A DNA stretch of 11,382 bases from Gammaproteobacteria bacterium (lineage in GTDB: Bacteria > Pseudomonadota > Gammaproteobacteria > UBA7966). How positions within the stretch are numbered: position 1 is the stretch's first letter; each line of letters begins with the position of its first letter. Under the pieces are notes generated by a model that was not told the DNA's origin, did not search any database, and saw nothing but the letters and a program-made list of their open reading frames with translations. Where the stretch lies: contig DNIF01000115.1 of NCBI GenBank assembly GCA_003485715.1, positions 1 to 11,382 on the forward strand, in the 5' to 3' direction. Shown one piece after another: positions 1 through 7,077 of the stretch. The position numbers and the translations under genes were made by a program.

Positions 1-20
1 TCATAATCCGACCGTCCTGC

Positions 21-94
21 CTGGAGCAGTTTGGGTGGCCATAAGTGGAGCAGTTTGGGGTGGCCAAGAGTGGGGGAATTTGACCTGGCCATCG
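21..94. repeat. Three tandem 24-25-bp repeats, probable IS21-type element end
   Basis: Copies lie at about 21-44, 45-69 and 70-94. The first two share the core GGAGCAGTTTGG followed by GTGGCC and differ at only a few positions. The third (GTGGGGGAATTTGACCTGGCC) is clearly related but more diverged. Several short repeats in a row just inside an end are typical of IS21-family (istA/istB) elements, so this is probably one end of such an element whose body lies left of the window, or a remnant. No transposase codons are visible here, so the family is inferred from repeat architecture only. Positions 1-20 hold nothing I recognise. Confidence 0.45.
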
Positions 95-101
95 GGGCCC
101 G

Positions 102-217
102 AGCGGATGCGCCAGACGGTGTTGATCGCCCAGCATCAGCGGCGGCGCGCCGCGCCGTCCGCTGCATGCTGTTGTTCGGCGTCCCTGCTCGAAACGTGCG
201 TCTCGTTCGCATCCGCT
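102..217. repeat. Nested inverted repeat / large hairpin after hsdR
   Basis: An outer perfect 10-bp inverted repeat (AGCGGATGCG at 102-111, CGCATCCGCT at 208-217) encloses an inner hairpin at 131-171. Read as minus-strand RNA, the inner hairpin pairs CAGCAU with AUGCUG, CAGCGG with CCGCUG and CGGCG with CGCCG. This gives 17 base pairs with two single-base bulges and a CGGCG loop. The outer arm ends directly beside the hsdR stop codon at 218-220. No T-rich run follows on either strand, so it is not a classic intrinsic terminator. It could stabilise the 3' end of the operon transcript, be a dispersed palindromic element, or be part of the neighbouring mobile-element debris. Confidence 0.6.
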
Positions 218-3200
218 TCATGTTTCGTTTGCCATTACCTCAACCATCTCGGCCACGACCTGGAGTTGCTGATCGTCCGCATCGATGAAGATGATCGCCT
301 CGAAGGCAGGATTGAGGGGCTTCAAGGTGATCTGCGTATGGCGCCACGAATCTCCGTCAGTCGCCCTCTCGCTTTCGTAGCGCTTGACGGTGTAACGGTG
401 TCCCGTCTCGGGATCTAGGGCGTTCCGGAGCTGGACAAGAACGGTCTTGCCCTGGCGCGTGCCTTCGACCGGTGCGCGGAAGAGGCAGTACGCGCCGTCC
501 GGAATCGTGGGCTCCATAGACTTGCCAACGACCTGGGCGACGAACATCCCGGGGCGCAGCCGGTGGTGCGACTCGACCGCGACCCACTCGAAGCCGGCGT
601 CCTCGATGTGCTGCGGATCGCCGAAGGCGCCAGCGGCGGCCTTGAGCGGCACGAGCGGCAGGCAAGTGGCGTAGCGCTCCGTTGGCTTCGGCTCGACAAT
701 CCGGAGCCTCGGCGGCAGGGCTCGAGGAGTTGCCTCCAGGGACGCATCAACCGTAGCGCTACGCAGCCGCCGATACGCCTCGGACGCCATCCAAGCGGTC
801 ACGATCTTCTGGAACGGCACATCATTCATGTAGCGCACGAAGATCTCTTCGTTCTGATCCATGCGCTCGACGAACAGCGTCTCCAGCAGGTTCTTGAACA
901 CCAGTTCGAACTTGTCCCCCGGATTGACCGCAGCCGCCTGGCGCAGTCCGTCGTCGCCCATCGCCGCTTCGACGATCTGGTCGAAGAAGAGCTGATCCGC
1001 CTGGTTGAAGTCGGTGCCGAAGCGCTCGTTCACGACGTCGATGAGCTGCGACAAGGGTACCGGCTGAGGCCGCACCAGGCCGCTGCCGACCTCGGTGGGG
1101 CCGTCGAGGCGGCGGGCATCGCCGTCCTGCAACGAGATAGAACCTTCGCTGATTTTCTGCAGGCGATAGTAGCCGAGCCGCACCTCGTCATCGAACTGAT
1201 AGGCCGGGCCCCTCTTGCGACGTGGCAACTTCGCCGCAAGGTGGCGGAGAAAGACGTACAGGCGCTCGAGGTCCGAGTCCTGGTAGGGAATCACCTGGCT
1301 CAGGAAGCCATAGAGGTTGAGCAACGCCTGCACCTTGCCGCGCCACAGTTCCGCCTCTTCCTTGTCGTCCCTCTGGCGCACGGTGAAGCGCGAGATGGCC
1401 GGATCGAGCGCCGCGTTCATTGCCTGGTGATCCAGCGCGCCCTGCCGCTGCTTCGGCTTGAAGTACACGGCGCAGAACCGCTCCACCTCCTCGTCCAGAT
1501 AGACCCCCGAGGCGTCGAGCTCGCTCTGGACGGCGTACATGCGCGCGGGGTCGACCTGCTCGCCCATCTCCGCGCCTTCGTAGTAAGTCTTAAACGCCTC
1601 GCGGATCTCTTCGCGGTCGTTCACGAAGTCGAGAACGAAGGTGTCTTCCTTGAGCGGATGAATCCTGTTCAGACGCGACAACGTCTGCACCGCCTGAATG
1701 CCCGCAAGCCGCTTGTCCACAAACATCGTGTGCAGCAGCGGCTGATCGAACCCGGTCTGGTACTTCTCCGCCACGAGCAGCACCTGGTACTCCTGCGAGC
1801 CGAACTTCTCGGGCAGCTCCTTCTCCGAGATGCCGTGGTTCATGCCGCCCTCGGTGTAGGTGACGCCGGCGAGCTTGTCGTCCACGACCGTGCCCGAGAA
1901 GGCCACCAGCGACTTGATGGCGTAGCCCTTCTCCTGGATGTACCGATCGAAGCTCTGTTTGTAGCGCACGGCTTCGAGACGCGATCCCGTCACCACCATC
2001 GCCTTGGCCCGCCCGCCGATCTTGTGGCGGGTGACGGCCTGGAAGTGCTCGACCATCACCTCGGTCTTTTGCGCGATGTTGTGCGGGTGCAGCTTCATGA
2101 AGCGCGCCAGCGCCTGCGCGGCCCTCTTGCGCTCGACGTTGGGATCGTCCTCGCAGGCCTTGAGCAGCTTGAAGTAGGTCGCGTAGCTCGTGTAGTGCTT
2201 CAGCACGTCGAGGATGAACTCCTCCTCGATCGCCTGCCGCATCGTGTAGCGATGCGCGGGCTGAGGGCTTCCGTCCAGTCCGGGGCGGCCAAACGCGGCG
2301 AGTGTCTTGTGCTTGGGGGTGGCGGTGAAGGCGAAGAAACTCAGGTTCGACTGCCGGCCGCGCTTGGCCATGCTGCGGAACAGCTCCTCCATGTCGTCAC
2401 GACCTTCCTCGGCCGCGCGCTTCTTCGCCTCTTCCCGCAGCCCCTCGCCGCCGAGCACTTCCTTGAGGTCGGTCGCCGTCTCGCCGCCCTGCGAGCTGTG
2501 GGCCTCGTCGATGATGACGGCGCAGCGCCGGGTGGCCAGCGTGCCCGTGCCGCTCTCGCCGCGCTCCTCGGCCAGCTTGAGCAACTGGCGCGACACGAAC
2601 GGGAACTTCTGCAAGGTGGTGATGATCACCGGCACGGCATTCTCGAGCGCTTCGGCGAGCTGCCGCGAGCTCTCGTCGATCCGCTGCACCACACCGCGCT
2701 TGTGCTCGAACTGGTAGATCGTGTCCTGAAGCTGCTGGTCGAGCACCACGCGGTCGGTCACCACGATCACGCTGTCGAAGACGCGCTGGTTGGCCGTGTC
2801 GTGCAGCGACGCGAGCCGATGTGTCAGCCAGCCGATGGTGTTGCTCTTGCCGCTGCCGGCCGAATGCTCGACGAGGTAGTTGCGCCCCACGCCCTCGCTG
2901 CGCGCGGCTTCCACCAGTTGGCGCACCGCCTGAAGCTGGTGGTAGCGGGGGAAGATCATCGATTCGGTCTTGACCTTGCGGCCCCGGTCGTCGCGCTTCT
3001 CGTCGATCTGCAGGTGGATGAAGCGGGCGAGCAGGTCGAGCAGGCTGTCACGCTGCAGCACCTCTTCCCACAGGTAGGCGGTGCGGTAGGTCCGCCCGGC
3101 CGGATCGGGCGGGTTGCCGGCGCCGCCGTCGCAGCCCTGGTTGAACGGCAGGAAGTGCGTCGCCGAGCCCGCCAGACGCGTGCTCATCAGCACCGACTCG

Positions 3201-3784
3201 GTGTCCGCCGCGAAGTGCACCAGCGTGCGACGCTTGAACTCGAAGATCGGCTCGCGCGGGTCGCGGTCCTGCTTGTACTGCCGGCGTGCGTCTTCCACCC
3301 GCTGGCCGGTGAGCGGGTTCTTCAGCTCAACGGTGGCCACCGGGATACCGTTCAGGCTCAGCGTCACATCGAGCGACTTCTCGGAGCGCGGCGAGAAGCG
3401 AAGCTGCCGGGTCAGCCCCAGGCGGTTGGCGGCATAGCGCGCCTCCAGCTCCGGATTGAGCTCGTGCGCGGCCTTGAAAAACGCCGCGTGGAGCGTGCGC
3501 CCGTAGCACTTGAAGCCGTGGCGCAGGGTGGCGAGCGAACCGTTCTGGTCCATCCACTTGCACAGGTCGCCGAGAATCTGCTCCCCGGTCTTCTCGCCGT
3601 GCAGCGCCTCCAGCTTGGCCCACTCCTTGGGCTGTGTCTCGCGGACGAAGGCGAGCACCGTCTCGGGAAAGATGGCGCGCTCGCGGTCGAAGCCCTCGCG
3701 GGCGACCGGTACGTAGCCGTTCTGCAGGAGGTGCGCTTCGATGACGGTCTCGAAGGCGGCTTCGGTGTGGCGCCCGTTGCTCAT
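218..3784 (-). CDS. hsdR: Type I restriction enzyme R subunit with C-terminal S24 peptidase domain
   Basis: Motor and nuclease subunit of a type I restriction-modification complex: it binds HsdM2-HsdS, translocates DNA with ATP and cuts unmodified DNA. The protein is 1188 aa. The N-terminal nuclease domain has the PD-(D/E)xK residues Asp139 and Glu153-Leu-Lys155, then RQYKQDRD. The superfamily 2 helicase motor has Walker A AGSGKSN (309-315), DEAH (426-429), TATP (487-490), VAEKYQTGFD (671-680) and QTLSRLNR (700-707). The usual helical C-terminal region ends near residue 1010. After it comes an extra LexA-like module (listed separately). The ATG lies 4 nt past the stop of the upstream ATPase gene, with only a weak GGGA as ribosome site, so translation is probably coupled. 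All catalytic motifs are intact. Function is secure; the extra domain is unusual. Confidence 0.95.
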   Translation of the reverse strand: MSNGRHTEAAFETVIEAHLLQNGYVPVAREGFDRERAIFPETVLAFVRETQPKEWAKLEALHGEKTGEQILGDLCKWMDQNGSLATLRHGFKCYGRTLHAAFFKAAHELNPELEARYAANRLGLTRQLRFSPRSEKSLDVTLSLNGIPVATVELKNPLTGQRVEDARRQYKQDRDPREPIFEFKRRTLVHFAADTESVLMSTRLAGSATHFLPFNQGCDGGAGNPPDPAGRTYRTAYLWEEVLQRDSLLDLLARFIHLQIDEKRDDRGRKVKTESMIFPRYHQLQAVRQLVEAARSEGVGRNYLVEHSAGSGKSNTIGWLTHRLASLHDTANQRVFDSVIVVTDRVVLDQQLQDTIYQFEHKRGVVQRIDESSRQLAEALENAVPVIITTLQKFPFVSRQLLKLAEERGESGTGTLATRRCAVIIDEAHSSQGGETATDLKEVLGGEGLREEAKKRAAEEGRDDMEELFRSMAKRGRQSNLSFFAFTATPKHKTLAAFGRPGLDGSPQPAHRYTMRQAIEEEFILDVLKHYTSYATYFKLLKACEDDPNVERKRAAQALARFMKLHPHNIAQKTEVMVEHFQAVTRHKIGGRAKAMVVTGSRLEAVRYKQSFDRYIQEKGYAIKSLVAFSGTVVDDKLAGVTYTEGGMNHGISEKELPEKFGSQEYQVLLVAEKYQTGFDQPLLHTMFVDKRLAGIQAVQTLSRLNRIHPLKEDTFVLDFVNDREEIREAFKTYYEGAEMGEQVDPARMYAVQSELDASGVYLDEEVERFCAVYFKPKQRQGALDHQAMNAALDPAISRFTVRQRDDKEEAELWRGKVQALLNLYGFLSQVIPYQDSDLERLYVFLRHLAAKLPRRKRGPAYQFDDEVRLGYYRLQKISEGSISLQDGDARRLDGPTEVGSGLVRPQPVPLSQLIDVVNERFGTDFNQADQLFFDQIVEAAMGDDGLRQAAAVNPGDKFELVFKNLLETLFVERMDQNEEIFVRYMNDVPFQKIVTAWMASEAYRRLRSATVDASLEATPRALPPRLRIVEPKPTERYATCLPLVPLKAAAGAFGDPQHIEDAGFEWVAVESHHRLRPGMFVAQVVGKSMEPTIPDGAYCLFRAPVEGTRQGKTVLVQLRNALDPETGHRYTVKRYESERATDGDSWRHTQITLKPLNPAFEAIIFIDADDQQLQVVAEMVEVMANET
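221..754 (-). other. S24 (LexA/CI-like) self-cleavage module fused to HsdR
   Basis: Residues about 1011-1188 of HsdR. After a proline-rich linker comes LKAAAGAFG, which holds a candidate cleavage bond Ala1051-Gly1052. Next is VVGKSMEPTIPDG with nucleophile Ser1089, and then YTVKRYE with general base Lys1134. The site-to-Ser distance is 38 residues and Ser-to-Lys is 45, close to lambda CI (37 and 43) and somewhat longer than LexA. In that family, RecA filaments on damaged DNA stimulate cleavage of the Ala-Gly bond by the Ser-Lys dyad. That this module cleaves HsdR is inference. It could instead act only as a fold for binding, or cut another protein. Confidence 0.85.
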
Positions 3785-3788
3785 TCAG

Positions 3789-5708
3789 CTACGTTCCCAA
3801 CGTCTTGTTGATCCGCCCGAAGAGGTCCTCGAAACGCTTCAGCGTGCTGTCGCTAAGCGTCGAGAGCACAGCGTCTCGATCGCGCAGCATCACGTCTGCT
3901 GGGCGGCCGTGATCGAAGCGCTCTACGCCCTCATGACGCGCGATCCGCGCGACGATGGGATCGTTGCCATCGAGGTCTTTGGCCTTGATCGCCTTGGCGA
4001 ACGCCTTGTTGTAGAGGCCGAGGTACTCGTCCTCCTCGAACAAGTCTTCAATATCGCCCGTCTTGCGGCCGAGGACATCGCCGACGAGGATGATGCGCTG
4101 TTTCTCCAAGTAACCGTCGTTCGCCATGCGCTCAAGCTTCTGATGGCCTTCCTTGCGCGAGTCCACCAGGACCGTCACCTTGAGATGGTTGCCGAGTAGC
4201 GCGACGAAGGTGGGGATCAGGTCCGCCCCGCCCACCGGCACGATGCTCCACTTTGGATTGAGGCTGGTGCGGTCACCCTTCGACCCAAGGAAATCCGAGA
4301 TGAGCTTGAGGTACGCGTAGTCAGAGGTGCCCTCCACAACGACGTTATTCTCGGCGACGAACAAGTGCTGCACGAGGTCGTACCCGAGTGCGCCTTGCAG
4401 CGGGAACAGCGTGTCGCGATCGCGCGTGAGCACATCGCTGGAAAGCACCGAGCCCTCTTGCTTGCCACGGTCCTCCACCAGCCGCACGCGCTCTAGCTTG
4501 CCAGGCTGCACCATGAACGGCGAGTGCGTGGTGTAGATGACCTGGCAGCGCTTTGTCAGGCGCTCCTCGATGAACCGCAGTAAATCGGCCTGCGCCTTCG
4601 CGTGCAGGCCCACCGCGGGCTCGTCCAGCAGGATTACCACCGGCAGATCGTGGTTCTCGTACTCGGAGAATGCAGCGAGGAACGAGAAGAACCATTGGAA
4701 TCCAGCTGAGTGTTCGTTGAACGGCAGCGACAGTGAATGCCGGTTGTCCCAGATGCGCAGCTTCATTTCGTCGAGGACCGACTGCTGCCCTTGCTGGTTC
4801 GACTCGGTGCGCTGCGTGATGTCGGGTTGCACGCGCAGTTCGGGGTTCTGAGACCAGTACTTGTTCACGTCGTCGGTTAGCACGTTTGCGCCGTTCTCAA
4901 GTTCACGCTTCCGGCGCTCGTAGTCCGGGTTGAGCACGTACTCCGTCTCGGTTCCACCGAGTATGAGGAGTGCTCGAGCGGTCGCGTCCGAGTCGCTGAG
5001 CTTTTCGTTCTTCAGCACCTCCCGAATCTTCACGCTGTAGGGCAGCATGCTGTAGTCGGCGAAATAGAAGAACTCCGGCAGGCGATCATCGGCGACTTCC
5101 CACGTGGCGCCATCGAAGTTCTCCGTCTTGCCGAGGAGCACCGTCAGCGCCGACTGCCCGTTGCTGAACAGCTTGAGGTCTTCCTCCGCCTCCTTGCTCT
5201 TCTCCGCGTCCGCGGCGAGCTTCTTCTTCAACGACTCGAAGTCCGCGAGCATCGCGTAAGCCGCCTGCTCAGCGGCCGGGACAGGACTCTTGCCGATGAA
5301 GTTCTTGACTGCCTGTTGCTCATTACAACCGCTCTCCCAACGGAACTCGTTGCTGTAGTTCTTCCACAGCATCAACTTGGTCCCCACGGTGACAACGCCC
5401 GGGCCGAACTTGTCCTGCATCGCCCTAACGTCTGCGGGCCCCCATTCGAGGCAGACTTCCACCGGCTCGAATTTCTTCTGGTTCACGCCCTCATTGCGGT
5501 GACGCTTCTCAAGCCAGGCCGGATAGTGATCGTGGATGGCGAACTCGGCCGTTACGCGCGCGGGCTTCAACCGCCACAGCGCGTTCAAGAAGGCGGTCTT
5601 GCCGGATTCGTTCTTCCCGACAAGACACGTCACTTTTTCATCGATCATCACGTCAGTTGAATCGAGGATGTTGCGGAACATCCGGATGCGCACGCTTTTC
5701 AGTTTCAT
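3789..5708 (-). CDS. OLD-family ATPase with TOPRIM domain, inside the hsd operon
   Basis: A 639-aa protein with an ABC/SMC-like ATPase split around a long insert, then a TOPRIM domain, the layout of overcoming-lysogenization-defect (OLD) nucleases. Visible motifs: Walker A GKNESGKT (31-38), a charged probable coiled coil near 155-180, a signature-like HSAGFQ (333-338), Walker B VVILLDEP (357-364) and the H-loop TTHSP with His395. The TOPRIM part shows VVVEGTSD with Glu459, VLVDSRKEG with Asp516 and GDIEDLF (551-557). The usual second Asp of the TOPRIM Asp-x-Asp is Arg518, so nuclease activity is uncertain. The ATG has a good GGGAGA ribosome site at 5716-5721 with 7-nt spacing. It lies 40 nt after hsdS and 4 nt before hsdR, recalling the accessory Rlo (restriction-linked ORF) genes of other hsd loci. 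A role in phage defence or in controlling restriction is inference. Confidence 0.85.
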   Translation of the reverse strand: MKLKSVRIRMFRNILDSTDVMIDEKVTCLVGKNESGKTAFLNALWRLKPARVTAEFAIHDHYPAWLEKRHRNEGVNQKKFEPVEVCLEWGPADVRAMQDKFGPGVVTVGTKLMLWKNYSNEFRWESGCNEQQAVKNFIGKSPVPAAEQAAYAMLADFESLKKKLAADAEKSKEAEEDLKLFSNGQSALTVLLGKTENFDGATWEVADDRLPEFFYFADYSMLPYSVKIREVLKNEKLSDSDATARALLILGGTETEYVLNPDYERRKRELENGANVLTDDVNKYWSQNPELRVQPDITQRTESNQQGQQSVLDEMKLRIWDNRHSLSLPFNEHSAGFQWFFSFLAAFSEYENHDLPVVILLDEPAVGLHAKAQADLLRFIEERLTKRCQVIYTTHSPFMVQPGKLERVRLVEDRGKQEGSVLSSDVLTRDRDTLFPLQGALGYDLVQHLFVAENNVVVEGTSDYAYLKLISDFLGSKGDRTSLNPKWSIVPVGGADLIPTFVALLGNHLKVTVLVDSRKEGHQKLERMANDGYLEKQRIILVGDVLGRKTGDIEDLFEEDEYLGLYNKAFAKAIKAKDLDGNDPIVARIARHEGVERFDHGRPADVMLRDRDAVLSTLSDSTLKRFEDLFGRINKTLGT

Positions 5709-5748
5709 TGGGTCGTCTCCCGATTCTCCGAGGCTCCACGGACAAATC

Positions 5749-7077
5749 TCATGCCGCCCTCACGTCGATCTGACCGGTCACTGCTGCGGCGATGAGGGCG
5801 GCGCGGCGTTCCTTGAGCAGGTCGATAGTGCGTTCGGTCGCGGTAAACATCTCGTCGAGCGCGCCAGTCTCGCGGCCGATATGCGCGACTAGCTCGACCT
5901 GCTCCCCTAGCGGCGGCAACGGAATCCACCAATCCTTGATGTGTTCCTGCGAGATCTTTACCATCGACCCACTTGTTCCACGTGCATCCGATTCGATCTG
6001 CCCCCGCCCTTCAGGCAGAGTCAAGAAATGGCCAAGGAACTTCCCGTCAATCACTTCCTCGCGGAGCGTGAGCCGATAGGTCAGGTCGCACAGCATCAGA
6101 TGTGGTCGAGCTTCTTCAACGAAGCAAGCGTCGCCCACCAGTGAAGGAGTGTTTGATCGGGTCACCAAGAAGTCACCACGATGAACCTCAAGATCAGCAC
6201 GAATCGCGAAATCAGGCGGCAGCGCCTTGGCTGCTGACTGATTGAATCGACCGCGACTCACAGCGTTGAGCTTGAGTACACCCCACTCCTCATCACCCGG
6301 CTCTCGGTTCTCCGCTTCCGGACTCCAACCTTGCTCAAGATGGCGAACTAGGAAACGCAGGCGCATGCTTTGCCAATGCGCCGGAATCTCGCCCAGCCAC
6401 GGGATGTCGGAGTCGCGCAGGGGGGCGCGGGGGTCGAGGCCGCGGGTGACAGCGCGGGTAATGAGCGCTCGGCGCTTCTCGGCCAACAGCTCGAGCACTC
6501 GCTCCTTCGCCGCCATCAGCGCATCCAGCCGCGCCGTCTCGCGGTCGAGGTAGTCGGCGATGGCGCGCTGCTGTGGCAGCGGTGGCACGGGCAACGTCAT
6601 CGCGCCTATCTCCGACTTCGGAATTCCGAAGCGCGTCACGCCGTTCGCCGCCAGCTCCAATTGAACGCGGACGGGCTTGGCCTGTAGGCACCGGAACAGG
6701 AACGCGCCGTCCATCTGCTGCTTGTGCGGGCGCAGGAGGGCGAGGTGATAGCCGCAGACGAGATCGCTGGCAGTCTCCCGCACTAGCGCGGGTACGCCGA
6801 TGTCATCCCACGATTCAGAGTCCTTCGTGATCGCCACGTCGTCAACGCGCAAGCCAAACTTCGCTATCTCTTCCTCTGTCGCGGTGGCCTGCATGAACTC
6901 GAGCGCGAGCGTGATGAACTCGTTGTTGTAGACGTCCGTGTAGTTGCAGAGTCGAACAGGGATCTCGTCGTCGGCAGGTACCTTGTCGACGTTGCTCACG
7001 ACGTAGTCGACCGTCGAGCGGAGCGGCTTCGCCTTCCAGTCGCGAGGCAATGTGTCGATCCAAGCTAGGACGCTCAC
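5749..7077 (-). CDS. hsdS: Type I restriction-modification specificity subunit S
   Basis: Sequence-recognition subunit shared by the methyltransferase and the restriction complex. At 442 aa it has the standard two-half layout. Target-recognition domain 1 spans about 12-160 and ends in the typical IPKSEIGAMTLPVPPLPQQ turn. A helical spacer spans about 166-215. Target-recognition domain 2 spans about 230-385 and begins after WLGEIPAHWQ. A second helical spacer runs from about 388 to the end (PLPPLGEQ, then LLKERRAALIAAAVTGQIDV). Two different recognition domains imply a bipartite asymmetric target, which cannot be read from sequence alone. Translation starts at a GTG that overlaps the hsdM stop codon (GTGA). 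A complete frame with no breakage is visible. Confidence 0.95.
   Translation of the reverse strand: MSVLAWIDTLPRDWKAKPLRSTVDYVVSNVDKVPADDEIPVRLCNYTDVYNNEFITLALEFMQATATEEEIAKFGLRVDDVAITKDSESWDDIGVPALVRETASDLVCGYHLALLRPHKQQMDGAFLFRCLQAKPVRVQLELAANGVTRFGIPKSEIGAMTLPVPPLPQQRAIADYLDRETARLDALMAAKERVLELLAEKRRALITRAVTRGLDPRAPLRDSDIPWLGEIPAHWQSMRLRFLVRHLEQGWSPEAENREPGDEEWGVLKLNAVSRGRFNQSAAKALPPDFAIRADLEVHRGDFLVTRSNTPSLVGDACFVEEARPHLMLCDLTYRLTLREEVIDGKFLGHFLTLPEGRGQIESDARGTSGSMVKISQEHIKDWWIPLPPLGEQVELVAHIGRETGALDEMFTATERTIDLLKERRAALIAAAVTGQIDVRAA

Noticed and set aside
131..171. Intrinsic terminator after hsdR
   Set aside because: The stem is strong, but the sequence after it on the minus strand is GGCGATCAACACC, with no run of T.
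102..217. Integron attC site
   Set aside because: The overall fold is similar, but the required GTTRRRY and RYYYAAC ends are absent and no integrase is in view.
563..3811. Plus-strand open frame of 1082 codons opposite hsdR
   Set aside because: It is fully antisense to a gene with complete family motifs. Its translation is rich in Leu, Val, Ala, Arg and His with no recognisable domain, as expected from GC-rich third positions read backwards.
3789..5708. Gabija GajA or PrrC/RloC-type anticodon nuclease
   Set aside because: No GajB-like UvrD helicase lies beside it, and the C terminus is TOPRIM with GDIEDLF rather than an anticodon-nuclease domain. OLD-family in an hsd operon is the safer call.
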